Assembly: GCF_001640805.2 (NCBI RefSeq)
Contig: NC_066852.1
Coordinates: 6,556,194-6,620,193, forward strand
DNA from: Lates calcarifer
Taxonomy: Eukaryota > Chordata > Actinopteri > Centropomidae
Direction of reading: 5' to 3'
DNA: 64,000 bases
Within the stretch, counting starts at the first letter, position 1. The number at the start of each line of letters is the position of its first letter. The notes below the pieces were generated by a model, which did no database searches, had not been told where the DNA came from, and saw only the letters and a list, made by a program, of their open reading frames with translations. A program made the position numbers and the translations under genes. Below, piece after piece: positions 1 through 13,518 of this stretch.

Positions 1-1958
1 ATAATCAGTGATGCAAGTGACATGAGAACAGTGTAATGATTTATTAAGTGTCAGCAAAATTTGAAGTTGAATTTAATAAGGTCAAGGCAAATGGGGTAGA
101 AAAACACTGCAGCCATTAGAAAGCCAGCTACCACGACATATGTTAAGAGGTTACCGAGCTTGTGAATGTTTTACAGCTGAACATTGTTACAGATGCTTTC
201 CAAAATCTGTCTGTCATATACATCTACCGCTTCACATAGATGTCATAATTACAGAATTTGTCACAGAAATTGATGCCCAAACAAGAAAGCACTGTTGAAT
301 ACAGAATATTGGTTTATTTTTACATTATCTGTTTGAATGAGGCAGTAATTGACTTTTGCATCACTGCAGTTTGGTTGGAATTGCATTGCATGAATGTATA
401 ATAGCACAGTAAGGCAGTGATGTTAGAATATTGGTGGACCATAGTTTTTGGCATCTGTTGACTGGACCTGTAACTTAACAAGATGACAATTAGTTGTGTT
501 GTTTGTGTCTATAGGCTCTCGTTAGAAAATAGGGCAGTAGGTTAATGCTGTGGTCACGCAGGTACAGCAAGGTACAGCAAGACAAGTTGAGCTCAGGTTA
601 TTCTATAAAAGAAGGTCCTGATCAGAACTCTTTGCTTGTTGTTTTGGGTTTCCTACGTTAGCCTGAAGGATTTTGTTGATATTTTATGTCATGGGAGAAT
701 ACTTGGTGGCTAACATAAGAGATAAAGATGTACCAACTGCTCAGTGGGTCAGAGAACCTCTGTGGGATTTTTGTCTGTTGTGGCCATGAGCCCTTCTGAG
801 ATCATAATAAAGACAGACATGGAAACACCGTTAGCATAAGTTAGAACAGTGATCTGCTTAGCTGCTGCACATCATTCATTATGGTCATGCAGAGACAATT
901 TGTGACAATAATTTATGTTTACAGGCAGATGCAGGGTGACATTCATAAAGTGCTACAAAATGGGTAAACATGGTGCTTGACCTTACTCCAGAGATCAGGG
1001 TTTGTGTTCACTCTTACACTGGAAGTCATTGACATTTAAATATTTAACCAAGAGCGTAATTCTTTCCTAAAATCACCAAGTGAGTTTAGTTGCCTAAAGT
1101 TATATCATGCTTTAGTTGCTCCAGTCAGCTTGAACTAAAACGGTGTGTCTCAAATTTTGCTATTGGACCTTTTGCATAGCTTGAGTACATTTACTTTGAA
1201 CATAGAGAATCTGCAAAATACTGTATGTCCTTGGTGCACATTTTGCACATGTTCAGACTGAATGTTTTGGCTCATTTGTTGATTAGGTGGCATTTCCCTG
1301 TCCCCAAAAATGTGTTTTTCTAAGGCAAAATACTGTAGTTGCATTATGTATGTTACTTTTGGGAGTTTGGTTACTCAGGTGATGGAGTTTCTGCCAAACA
1401 AAACCCAAAGAGACTCTGCCTGGTGGGGTTTCTTCATGTCCTTGTTGGCTGTAGACACCTGTCTGCACAAACAGAGAGATCAGCTTAATATCTGCCCAGT
1501 TTAATACTATGTATGTTCCTGAGAGGAGGAGAATGAGTAATGTATGCTGACACAGAGACACCCTTCCCTTTCTTTATATTCAAGTACATTCAAATCTTCT
1601 GCACACAGGACTGGAAGATGGTGCATGAGCATGTGCTACTCTTCTACATATAAAAACACAATAATTTTGACACAATAGTCACAATAATGACAGCTGAAGC
1701 CCAATGATATCTATATATTGTAGTATGTCTCGCTGTTTTTTGTTTATAATGTACTGTGTCATATCAAGACACTCAGCGTCTCCTTTTGTGCAGTTTGGTT
1801 AATGTTGTAATATCCTTGAAAAACCATTTTGCCATTTTGAATAGCATTTCCTTCCTGTGACTCTGACATCCCTGTGAGATGTACAAAGTATAAAGCTCTC
1901 TGGTACTGCAGTGATTGGCACACAGCATTTAGTGTCTTGAATTCTTTAGAGATTGATT

Positions 1959-1960
<2 letters not shown>

Positions 1961-2038
<78 letters not shown>
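1961..2038. repeat. Compound (CA)n(TA)n microsatellite
   Basis: Sixteen CA units followed by about 45 bases of TA with one G interruption. Confidence 0.98.
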
Positions 2039-2039
<1 letters not shown>

Positions 2040-4856
2040 TATGGTATATAAAATAAACAAATTCTGTGTGTAGTAAACAAGACCTTAATTTAAACAGTGC
2101 AATTAATGGAAGCACATACATCTTGAACCCGAGACTCTCAAGTGGTCATGTCCCTGTGCTACAGTCTTATAAACCGATAGAGGATATTTCACAACACAGG
2201 TTGAAATGTCTGTAATATGGTACTCTATAGAAGCAGGGTGTGGCTTCATCAGAAATGAATAGAAAGAATGAGAATTAAAAAAGATTAAATAAAAAAATGA
2301 AAACTAAACTTATTGTTTCAGTAATAAAATGATCTTGCCGTTCTTGTTGAATGGTAGAGAATACAAACTGAATAGTAAATCATAAAAGACTTTACCAACA
2401 AGAAATCAAATCAGGACTTCACTGGCAAATTCTTCCCCTGTGGCTGCCTACTGGACGCATTCATTAGGCATAACCAAACCATGCTGATTAGCATTCAAAA
2501 TCCAGCTCTGTTCCTGTAGCCCAAAATGTGTAACATTTTCAAACATTCTGGCAAATGTTCCATTAAAGTGTTGCTAGCCCCCAGCTCCATTCCGCTCCAG
2601 TCTCCACTCTATCAGGCCTTTCCCAGAAGTGATTATGCTAATTGCTGTTTGATCAGATGATTAAATTATAATTTGATTAATCCCGGGCAGTAAACGCTCT
2701 GAATACATTGCTGTGTATTTTGCTGCCTGGCAGTGTTTGCAGATCCCCCTGTCACCAGGCAGGCAGTCTGATACACTCAATCCAGGTATAGGACAGGGGG
2801 GAGATGTATGTAAGGCTGCATTTGGAGGTACTTATGAACATAAATGAAACGCTGCTTTCGATGTACTGTGGTCTAGTAATCACAGAAAACATGATTAATA
2901 AAGGATGACGCTCGTCTGTGTGCAGATTGAGTGCATCTCTAATGCAGATAGCTGCCATTTTCTCAGCCACTGCCTGTCTCTGTTACTCTCAATTGACTGT
3001 GTATCCATCAGGGTGATTTATAATAGTGCTGTATGGTGCTGTAGGACTAAATGACTAGGTCCTATATTTTACCATGGGATTCAGTGCCACTCTGGTATCA
3101 GACTGTTCTGTGATTTCAGTCTTGTTATGCTTCTTGATTAAAGGCAAATTGAAAAGTTGAACCAATGTTGGATGCACAAAAACTTCAAGATGTGCAGACA
3201 CACACAGATCCACACAGATTGGTTCACAATGTGTATTTGCATAGTAGCAATAAGGGAGGACTCTCTCCTGCAGTGGGGTTACTGAAGATGAAATACTCTC
3301 GCCTTTGAGGCAAATGGAGGGCTGTTGCGGGGAGGGGAGGCAGGCGTGGAGGGAGAGAGGGTTGGTGGAGGGGGGGGTTGATATTTTTCTGAGGCTGAGG
3401 ATGGCTGTGAGCGGAAAGGCAACGATGTCTAGTCATCTGACCCACAATCCCATTTAACCCCAGGACTTTGATTTGCCCTCCACTGTCAACTGCCAGCTCA
3501 TTTCGCCTCTTTGTTTCTCTTTCCTTTTTTCCACCCCCAGATAATGCAAAAACAACATGGCAATGAAGCAAAATTCCTCCCTGTTGTAGGTTATTAAAGA
3601 GCCAAAGACAGAAAAGCATTCAAAGATCTGTCTAATTTTTTATTGTGATAAGTGATTCAGGCAAAACTATATTCTCTTTATCCATTTTGATACCAGTAAA
3701 CCTTTGGGATTGTTGTTTTTTTTGCAATTACTTGCTAATACATTGCATATTAAACACCACAGTGAAGTTATAAAAAAATGTATAAATGTTACTCTATAAG
3801 GCTCTAAAGTAAATCCATTTAAGTAGTGCATGCAACTATTAATTAACACTTGCACACATAAATGTGTTGTTTAAAATTTGTAGCTCACTACTAAGGTTTG
3901 CATGAACAGTGCATGCTTCACATTTAGGTGCTAAATGCAGAATACTACAAAAATACAAATGATGACAACATTATAGGTGTTAGAATAATATTTTGGCATT
4001 CCTGAACTACGTAAAGGATCAAGGATTAAGAGTGCATTCTAAAAAGCTCATTTTTATCTAGATGGACCCTTTATAAACCAACACAACATCTTGCTGCTTT
4101 CCCAGTGTGGATTGCTGGTTCATAACCTCAAATGAGGCCCAAGGAAGCATACTTGTTATATAAGCAGAGTTTTCATATCCCACACACCTGTTTTAGTGTA
4201 GATGTGCCTCGCATATTTGGCAGGCCTAATGATGCAGCCGCACAGATCAGATAGAAATACAAGTGAGAGCATTGTTGTTTCTTTGCTTTGATGCAAAAAG
4301 TATGATGCAGAATCATCACATGTCAGAAGTGGACACTGTGTATTAAGTGGACACTTGTCAGTGAAAAACAAGTCTAAACAAACAACAGCAGACAGGCTGA
4401 ACACGTTAGTGCTGCCTAAACTTGAGTAAACATTTCCCAGTCACATTTTTGGCCTGTGGTTTACTCATCACTCATGTTGCATTTCACCTCTCAGTCATTC
4501 ATGTCAACATGTCTAGTCACTACTTGCCTTTAGCCACATGTCAAAATAAATCAAATTTATAGGAAAAAGAACAACAAAAACAATTTAAGGAAAAACAGGT
4601 CAGTCATTAAGAGCATTACAGAGTGTTCTCTTTCTTTTTTTCTTGCACACAAAAGAGATGCAGGAAAATGCCACTGTAATTATTCTGTTCAGGTGGATAT
4701 GACATGTATATAATGGCTATAGGCTCCTGTGCTGTGCTATATAGTAGTACAGTGTTGTATGAAGATGATCTTCAAGCTGTTAGCCTTCCTCCTTCCACTA
4801 ATCTCCCCGTTCATCCCTGCCTGCTGGGTTTAATGTCCTCCCTCTCAGCACACCTG

Positions 4857-4859
<3 letters not shown>

Positions 4860-4926
<67 letters not shown>
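4860..4926. repeat. (TC)33 microsatellite
   Basis: A 67-base uninterrupted TC run on the sense strand of dscam intron 1. It yields Ser-Leu open frames that are artefacts. Confidence 0.99.
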
Positions 4927-4930
<4 letters not shown>

Positions 4931-5354
4931 GTCAGCTCAGTCAGAGTTGCTCTTGACAGTACAGCAAGCAGAGGTGGGCGGAATTTTACTGAAATAGAAA
5001 TTATGCACTCTTCCCCTCTCTAAAAGCATGCACAGTGTATATTGTGGTGCAATATATTACATGCAAATTCGAGTCAAGTACTGTAGAACTGCTCAGACAG
5101 GAAAGTCAATAACTAACAGCTCTAACTAAAATTCTCTCACTAAAAATATATTCTAGCTCGTTGTTGAATGAAGACAAGAGCTAAAATGTCACATCAAAGT
5201 ACAGCACTACCTGGGAAGTCTACACTTTGCTCTTGTGAACATTCTTGTGATGTGCAAGACAGTTAATCTATCAATGACTGTGAGTGATGCCTCTGTCCTT
5301 TCATAAGTATAGTTATATAAAAAAAGAAGTGAACACTGAAGGATGCTCAAATTA

Positions 5355-5968
5355 AAGGAGAAGTACAGCATTTTGGGATTTAAGCTTATTCACCTTCTCT
5401 CTTTTCATTCAACATGAAGCTTCTGGTGAGTGCACAGCATAAAGACTAGAAACAAGGGGAAACAGCTAGCGTGGCTCTTTTGGAAGGTAACAGAATCTGC
5501 CTACACTACCAAAACCTCTAAAGCTCACTTCATACAGCATAACACATTATATCTCATTTCTTTAATCCACACAAAAACAAAGGCATAAAAATGACAAGGA
5601 GTTTAATCTCTCACTGTTTCATGAGCCTTGTCGTCATTGTGAGGCAAGCAGTGTCCAATAGACATAGTTCAGCACATAACAAACGTAATACATGTAATAC
5701 AGTTTATGTATGAACTAAACAAAGATATAGCATGTTAATAAGTGAGCTTTAGAGGTAGTATAGATGGATTTTGTTACCTTTGAAAAGAGCCAGCTAGCTG
5801 TTTCCTCCTGTTTCCAGTTTTTATTGCTAAGCTAAGCTGCTGGCTCTAGCTTTATATTTATTGTACAGATACAGATATAAGAGTGGTATCATTGTCCTCA
5901 TATAACTTGTGGCAAGAAAAGAAATAAGCATAAGGTTTTCCCACAATGTCAAACCATTCCCTTAAGAT
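5355..5968. repeat. Fold-back (inverted-arm) dispersed element
   Basis: The two ends are inverted copies. The left arm has GGGGAAACAGCTAGCGTGGC and GGTAACAGAATCTGCCTACA followed by ACCTCTAAAGCTCACT; the right arm has AGTGAGCTTTAGAGGTAGTA, then TTTTGTTACC and AGCCAGCTAGCTGTTTCC. The outer ends (GCATTTTGGGATTTAAGCTTATT and its inverted partner near 5925-5960) also match. It resembles a very common percomorph repeat (GCATAAAGACTGGAAACAGG type). No protein is encoded. Confidence 0.75.
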
Positions 5969-6024
5969 GCAGACTTGCAAAAATAATTCCCAATAGTTGT
6001 TGGGAATTCTCAAAGCCACAAATG

Positions 6025-6130
6025 TTTATCATGTTGGCACTGAGGGAAACTCAGAGGACCTGCAAAGTCAATAATATGCATTGCCTGTGAACCAGGAATG
6101 TCTGTACCAAATTTTGTGCCGATCCATCCA
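6025..6130. repeat. Fragment of a common teleost dispersed repeat
   Basis: The text AGGAATGTCTGTACCAAATT followed by GATCCATCCAAAAGATG matches, from recall, the widespread fish repeat whose consensus reads about AATGTCTGTACAAAATTTCA then GGCAATCCATCCAATAG. The same family is present at 35385-36012. Confidence 0.5.
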
Positions 6131-6948
6131 AAAGATGTATATAAATAAAAATAAAAGTCACACATAGTGTAATGAGTCAGAGGACAGTCTTACATGACCA
6201 CTGTATGTAATAGGTTTTAATTTGACATTGTAAAGCAGCATGTGAACTAACCTCTGCTGCTCCAGAGCTCTATGAAGTAACCAGCATCTACACCAAGCTC
6301 TGATTCACACTTTGATATTCATGTGGAATAATATTAGAAAGCTGCTACATTGGGTACATGCTGTCATTTCAATGCTGTGTCACTTAGGAGGGATAATGGA
6401 GCATTATGAGTGTCTCGTATGGTTGTTTTTACCCCTTACTCTTCTTTCTCTTGATGTGCCTTTGCATATTAGCTTCAGTGGCAGCAGCTAGAGCTTGTTT
6501 ACGCACTCACAGGAGTTTCTCCTCTTTTCACTCTGTAGCCAGCACTCTCTTTTGTTTCTCTCTCTCCTTCTGACTCAGTTGATTTGGAGTATTTGTCTAT
6601 TTCCACCTTGGTGATGTAACTGGTTAAGGTCTTCAAAGTACCCAGTACATAGGAACTCCCTCCTCTCCTGTTGGTGCTCATGTAAATGAGCATTCATATG
6701 CATCAACTAACCCACTCCACAGTGACTCTCCTCTCGCCCTCCAGAGAGTTGACATCAGAGGAGGGTATCATTGGTTTTACATAGCGGCTGCATGGCACAG
6801 AGCACACCGCTCAACATTATTCATGAGGGCAAATTGGGAGCCGATGATTTGGGAGAGTGAGGGGACCCTGTTCTCCGATCTGTGCATCTCGGCTCAGCGC
6901 AGCACTTCTCTTTACCGCTTATTGTGTAAGCCCCTAGGGCAGGAGGAG

Positions 6949-7026
6949 AGGGGGGAGAGGTTGGAGGGGTGGTTTGGGGGGTTGGAGTGGCGGGGTGGGG
7001 GGTGAGGGGTGGGATGGCGGGGGGTA
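6949..7026 (+). repeat. G-rich low-complexity tract
   Basis: Many runs of three to six G separated by short spacers, on the sense strand; capable in principle of G-quadruplex formation. Confidence 0.85.
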
Positions 7027-8245
7027 TGCTTACTCACTGTCATCATGTGGCCATCCTGTCCTCCACCCTGCTCTATCCCTCCCCCTTTTCCACTCCCCCA
7101 GCCCCCACTCTCCCCTCCCTAGGCGGTCTCTGCAGAGCTCTGCCTTAATTACCTGCATCGCCTGCCATGAGCTGTCAGTGTGGCTCAGTGCTTGTTTGCC
7201 CCAGTGGAGCTGCCCTAATGTCTTGATGCCCTGGTGCCCACTGTAGCACCACAGATCGTTGACCTGGTGAGGGCCACACTGTGGCTGAGAGCCAATAGGA
7301 CTCTAATGTTTAAATACATTAGTGGCCTTGGGCAGGGCAGACATGTTTTGGCTAATAGCTAATTCAGTGTGATAAACTCATAAGAGAAAGGGTGAATATT
7401 AGGCTGTTGTCACAGAAAACCAAGCAGTCAACCAGGATAATATGAGATAAAATAAAGCATCAATGAGTTTTTTGTCATTTGAACAAGAAAACAAGAAGCT
7501 CCCAGGCACATTCAGCTAAGGTTGATTAATGGTATTTGGTTGAGGTAAACACAGGCTGAGCAAAAAGCCCCTGACACATCAGTGGGCTAATGCACAGGCT
7601 AATGCATAGGCCTATTTATGTTGTGTGTTAGTGGGACCTGTATTGATCAGACATTTACTTAAATAAATTGCCTGAGTGATTTGGAAGCAACCACTGATGG
7701 GCATTGTCAGAGTGGAGGTTCATGGGTCTTACTGTGGACACATTTCAGGGAAAATAAAGGCTTGTTTGTTTATTCTTTTGGAAGAGAAATATCACTGAAG
7801 ATCTTTGCAGCTGGTGCATTATTAAAGTTGATGATACTTCCTTTCTAGCCAGTGTCTTGACGTCCAATTTCAACATATTTTACCCACAGCTACATATAAT
7901 ATTCTAAACTGGCAACAGTACTAGCTGCGTTGACTCCTTTCTGTCTTGCCTGTCAAGCAAGCCCCTGTGTTTGTGAGCTCCCGCACATTAACGCACATCC
8001 CCCCACATCCCTGTGACACGCCCGTGTGCACTCTCCTTGACCAAAGCATGTTTGGTGCCCTTGAGCTCCAAACGCAGTAGCAGAAGCTGCACAATAGGAA
8101 GATTGCATTAGGAGTCACCTGCAATCCACGATTAGAGGCTTCAGCAGGGCCTGCCACCAATAGGTGCTGACATCTGGGACTGTGCCAAGCATTATTTCAC
8201 GCAGCAAGAAGAAGGGACCCGCTTCACTAACCCAACAGGACCCCC

Positions 8246-8271
8246 ACCCCTCCTGCCCCTCCTGCCCCTCC
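8246..8271 (+). repeat. C-rich 9-bp tandem repeat
   Basis: Three near-perfect copies of a CCCCTCCTG-type unit on the sense strand. Confidence 0.85.
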
Positions 8272-10688
8272 TATGAGCTTTTCTAAGACAGAAAACACAG
8301 AAAAGAGAGAGAGGCCATCTATTATAGATGAGTGAGAGATTCATAATTGAACAATATCACTTTTTCCTCTTTGTGGTTTTGGCTCATGGAAAACTGTCGA
8401 TTAAGACAGGCTCTGGCACAGGCTGGCATATGGTGACTGTTAGTGAGAGCATTTTTGTGTGTGTGGGCATGAGAGGCAGGGGAGTGGGTTGGCGTTCCTT
8501 CAGCATAATATTGTAATATTATGTTTGCGATGTCAAAGCCATATCAAGGAAACTGTAAAGATTTGTACAGTTTGTACAAGTGAGAAATAAATTCTAAAAA
8601 TGCTACAACTTGTATTAACCAGAATTTTTTTCCTGGCTTTGTGTAGTGTGGGATAGGAGACAGAAGAAACGAAATGACAGGGAGGAAAGAAACAACCCAA
8701 TCAGAGTTTTGGGGTCTATTCAGTAAGCAGTCCCAAAATCTAAAGATTATTCATTTTAAAGTAAAATTCAGAAAACCAGCACCATCAACCGAGACAGAAA
8801 TCCTTTGAGATGTGGACCAAAGTGTTGCAGACTGAAGCCTTAATCTGCCAACCGACTATCGATAGGGTCCACATAAATCTTTTATCTCCCGTTTCAAGAT
8901 TCAGTCTGCTCTTGTTTTGATCTCACTCCTGTGTTCCCAGTATTATCAATAGATCCTCAAAAGTGCGCCTTGTCCCTCTGCAGAACCAATGTGTTACATA
9001 TCTTTGAGATGTGCATTTGTATGTGTTACATCTTACTATTTTATGACAGCCGTTAATGAGATTATTATTTAACGGTGCTGTACACAAACACACTTGATGA
9101 CAGCCAACAGCCACCCCCATACTGTCTCCTTTGCTTGCAAGCAAGCATTATGATAAATTGGGCCAGTTTGTCTTGGGCTATTAATTTACAACTGAATATT
9201 CTAATAAAATCCCCTAAAATACAAATATTGTATGTTTATGTAATTTCTGCTTTATTAGACTGTTAGTGAACAGTCACAGGGAATAAACAGTAAGGAGTGT
9301 CTAGTATTAACCTGATTCAGATGCACTATTGGATGAGTGGTCCAAGCGGGGTTACATGTGGTAATGGAGGATATTTTAAATCTATGACCTAACAGTCCTA
9401 TTTACTCTCTACCCAGAACACAGCAGCGTATGTGTCTTCTCTGTATATGTCCTATAGCACTTTGATTGGCTGCAGTGCTTTCAGTTGCAGGGGCTTGTGA
9501 AGGTTCCAGTGGATGATAAATACAGATCAGGAGAGTTAGTGGACAGCTGGGTTCACTGCGATACACAGACTTCCTCTCTGGTTCTCTCCTCACACGTTTA
9601 CTGTTTTTTTTACACCTGTACCCCCATGTAAAGGTGGAGCAAGTCTGACTGTGAGAGACAGGGTCAGAGAAGCGTGAAGGAGAGATGAAGGTTAGAGAGG
9701 AATACAAACAGACAAAGCAGAGCGTGGAAATGAAGAGAGAGGAGAATGAAGAGAATCAGAATAAGAGAAGAAAAAAGTATGCATTTGATGAAGGTCATAG
9801 AATACAGCTGAGATGGAGCATGCCTTTGACCTCTGTCATGGCATCTCTGCTATACTTCTCCCTTTTCTGTACATTTTCTTTCTGTCTCTCTCTCTTAATA
9901 GTGGCCTGTGTGTCACTGTCTGAGTGCTTTCCAGCATTCCCGCCTCCCTACTCAACCCCCCACCCTCACTGTTTTCCTTGGCACTGCACTGAAAAATAAA
10001 TGCACTCCCACTGTATCTATCTGAACTACTGGGATCTGGCAGGGTTTTGTGTCCATCAGGCTTTCTCATCTTAAGGAATCAGCCACCCAGAAATAGGTGG
10101 TGGTGGTGGTGGAGGTGGTGAAGGTCTCAATTTTTTATGAGTCGGTGCAAAGCGGATTGAGACAAAAGCAGTTATAAGGCAGCCTCTCTTCTTCACACAG
10201 TCACCTTTCAAACACGCTCAGACTACAGGCTGCATGATGGCTGTTTGTTCTCATTTAGACAGTGTCAGCCACTGCAGCAGCCATCACACTGCCTGAGTCC
10301 CTGATGGATGATTACAGTAAAGTCTGGCATCCTCTTATACAAAATGATTGCTCCAAATTTTTTATGAGACAGCCAGCACTGCACTACAGATGTAAACAAA
10401 TATAAATACAGTATTAGGATATAACCAGATAATGTTCTCTGAATAGACATGAACATAATTCAGAAATCTCCAGCAATGTATTGTTTTCCTGTGTCAATTT
10501 GCCAGAAAGATCACGCCACTTTTTTAGATTAACGTTGTATACATTCACACATGCCAAACCAAACCCCATGTTTGAGTCTGTGTCTAAACATGTCCCTCTC
10601 TCAAATTACATCAACTCTGTGTTACAATGTGGATAATTCACTGCATTGTAAATGACCTGAAGCTACAGGGAATCTAACAGTAAGAGAC

Positions 10689-10711
10689 GTGTGTGTGTGT
10701 GTGTGTGTGTG
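10689..10711. repeat. (GT)n microsatellite
   Basis: About eleven GT units. Confidence 0.97.
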
Positions 10712-12524
10712 CCACTCCCTGGTATTTGGGAGATCATCATTCAGCTGATGAGAGCCAATATATCTGTTTTGGAGCCAAATTAACTAAAGGGTGGGGAAAT
10801 ATTTACTCTACTGATAATTCACACAGTCACTGCAGCTCCCTGCTAGTCATAACAGATGCTGAGATTTTATGACCATCTTGATGGCAGATTTTCCTACTTG
10901 AGAAAACCACTGACAAGCTGTTACTCAGTGTGATTACATGGCTGTAAATTAACCCCTGAGAAGTTCTCCATGTATCAGGATGAGTAGAGAGCCATTCTGC
11001 ATTGGTTATTTTGATAGGGTTTTTTCTATATTTACTGTATTAATGCAGCTATATCAAAGTCCTTTCTGTGCGAACACAGTGTATCATTTTGAGGGAATAA
11101 GGCAAGGTAATAAAAGTCATAAATATTGTGTCTGCCTGAAGGCTAATGCTTAATATGGACCAATGCTTAATCTTTGCAACAAGTTTTAAATTAACCTTCC
11201 AAACAGATGATTGATTGGTGCATTTTACAAATGCAAAGAATAGTGAGTAGAGTTATGTGATGACAGAACCCATCAACAATAAAAGCTGAAGGTTAGCTGT
11301 CTGTGTGTCAACAGCTCAAGTAGACTGTCACACAATACACTCAAGATACAACCTCATACAAGCAGTACACGTTTTTTAGGTCTTCGCTGTTGAAAGGTCA
11401 CTCCTATATTAGTAATGTGACAACTCAACATGTGACTCTCCATCTAAACAAACAGTCACTGTTTTGAGGGTAATTAATGTTCAGGTTTCAGGAAATCAAT
11501 AAAAAAAAAAAAAAATCCCAGATTTGTCCCGAGTCGTGGCTCCTCCTCTTGCCAGCTCTCGGATAAGAAACTACAGTCTTGTAGCTGTCGACAACTACAA
11601 CCATTCGCTTTTCAACACCTCCAGGCCTGGCCCTCTGAGTACTGCATGTGTGAAGTGTGCGCCGCCAGTACATGTGTACACCATGATGTTTGTTTGTCCT
11701 AACAGGTTGAACAACCGGTGGGTGGAAGTGGCCGGTGATTTGAGCACGCTCATTAGGAATTTATGGAGCGCTAAAATGTTTTGTCTCTGGGGAGGGGGGA
11801 TTGGCAGCTGTCGCGCAGGCAGGCTGGCGACAGGAGGGGAGAGCCCACATTAGCAACGAGCACAGACTGTAGAGATACAGTACAGATTCCTGAAATATTT
11901 ACCTCAGGTGGCTGACAGTGGCTCTTCACACAACAGACCACTTGAGATTCCCTTCAAAGGCTGATACTCTTTTTCACCCATACCATCATTTGTTCACTGT
12001 TGAATTATCATTTGCTTTTTTTTATTTGGCTTGCCCTGCAGATGTAACTAATTTCAATAGAACAAACATACATCCACTTAGCAGTCCTCACTTTGTTTTT
12101 CCAAGACACACATTGTAGGCATGCCAAAGTGAAATTGTACAGTTCTTTCACACATTATTTGTAGTACTTCAGCAGGCATTCGCTAAAAATATTCTTTTAA
12201 AATGGGATTCCTCCAACTTGCCATATTACATTTGGGTCCATTGCAAATAGGGAAAACATCTTCAATAACTAGCATTCAGAAAAAATGCTGCAAAGAAATA
12301 AAACATTAGCAAATTGACAAAAACATACTCACCATACCAAAACACACTTCTGTTTTCTTTACTTGAACTCACTTAAAACAAAGAAAACACCAAATATAGA
12401 AAATACAGCAAAATTTGGAGATGCACTGAAGTTGACTACCCATCAGTGAGGTTGGAAAATGAGTATTTTAGCTTTAACATTCTGATATGAAACACATTGA
12501 TCATCCCATTACAATACAATTTTC

Positions 12525-13193
12525 TGTGGGGAAACCTTGGGTTCTGGCATTCATCTTGATGTTACTTTGACATGTACCACCCACCTAAACATTGTTGCAG
12601 ACCACCAAATACCCCCAGCCCATGCCAACAACATTCCCCAAAGGCAGGGGCCTCCCCCAGCAAGACAGTGCACTCACCACACTGCAATAACCGCTTAAAA
12701 ATGGCTCAAGGAACACAACAAAGAGGCATGGACCTGGCCTACAAACTCCTCAGATCCCAATCTGATCGAACATCTGTGGGACCTGTCTAATACTGTGTGG
12801 ATCCCCCATGTGCTGCCTGAACTGCTCTGACCATTCAGGCCATGGACACAGGACTGCTTGGGTGTCCTGTGGTGTCTGGCACCAGGACACGTGATCCTTG
12901 TGGGTCCTGTTGGTTGCAGTGTGGTGTCTCCATGGATCTGGTTCCAGTGCATCCCACAGATGCACAGATGATCAGGCTTGATTTGGCTCTTTGTCGTGTT
13001 TCTCGAGCCATCTCTTAGCAGTTTTTGTAGTGTGGTAGGCCTGCTGTGGTAGGCCCCTCTTATTGGAGAGTGCTGTTGTCACAGGGAGGTATAGAACGAT
13101 GTTTAGGCAGAACATGTAACAAGATGATCAATGTTCTTCACATCTGTCAATGGTCGTGGTTATAATGTTAAATGTAATGTTGTAGCTGATCAG
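12525..13193. mobile_element. Two degraded Tc1/mariner-like fragments in head-to-head orientation
   Basis: Left piece (about 12525-12782, + strand) keeps the C-terminal part of a DDE transposase gene: one frame still reads NSSDPNLIEHLWDL, close to the family motif NSPDLNPIEHLWD. Right piece (about 12783-13193) is the same element on the - strand, running from near its 3' end back to a terminal sequence ending GTAATGTTGTAGCTGATC. The inversion can be checked directly: GGCTCAAGGAACACAACAAA at 12704-12723 pairs with TTTGTCGTGTTTCTCGAGCC near 12991-13010, and CATCTGTGGGA near 12771 with TCCCACAGATG near 12953. Both pieces are broken by stops and shifts and are not functional genes. Family assignment is from recall of common fish repeats. 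Confidence 0.75.
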
Positions 13194-13303
13194 AACAAAT
13201 AGTTTCCAGTTTATTTGGTACAGATAACTAAACGAATGCAATGAAATACATACATATTTAGCTCACAGCTCAATAGCATCACAGCAACGCCCCCCCCTCC
13301 CCT

Positions 13304-13305
<2 letters not shown>

Positions 13306-13354
<49 letters not shown>

Positions 13355-13396
13355 TAATCAGACACACACACACACACACACACACATTAATCAGAC
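13306..13396. repeat. CA microsatellite with duplicated ATTAATCAGA interruption
   Basis: Two CA runs, each followed by ATTAATCAGACA, so the run plus its downstream 10 bases are duplicated in tandem. Confidence 0.95.
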
Positions 13397-13518
13397 AGTT
13401 CCATCAACAGCTCTCTAAAATAATTTGTACAAAAACCAAACGTTTTAACCTTCATGAAGGAGGATTTATTGCAGGGCTGTTGTATTTGGCTGCATTAGTT
13501 TTATCAAGGTTCCTGATT

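Larger units (their letters stand above)
1..5354 (+). other. dscam intron 1, distal part: non-coding
   Basis: No exon, RNA gene or transposon ORF is recognisable. It holds a compound CA/TA microsatellite (1961-2038) and a long CT tract (4860-4926), annotated separately. The stretch 2590-2960 has homeodomain-like TAAT cores and mixed composition of the kind seen in conserved non-coding elements. All open frames here are short and have no protein likeness. Exon 1 of dscam, a short signal-peptide exon, was looked for in the whole region before 15579 and not found, but a coding piece of about 15 residues could be missed by eye. Confidence 0.7.
5969..12524 (+). other. dscam intron 1, middle part: non-coding
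   Basis: No gene is seen. Contents are a repeat fragment (about 6025-6130), a G-rich tract (6949-7026), a C-rich 9-bp tandem repeat (8246-8271), a TGG/GGT run (10096-10120) and a GT microsatellite (10689-10711). Segments near 6500-7280 and 11520-11850 are more GC-rich and unlike the repeats, but their open frames (for example 11524-11853) do not resemble proteins. Confidence 0.65.

Noticed and set aside
4704..4997. 97-residue + strand frame with Ser-Leu repeats
   Set aside because: Produced by the (TC)n microsatellite; no protein likeness.
11524..11853. 109-residue + strand frame
   Set aside because: No family likeness, no splice context matching dscam exon 1, composition only slightly above background.
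12572..12965. Open frames on both strands around 12570-12965
   Set aside because: Out-of-frame readings of degraded Tc1-like transposase fragments.
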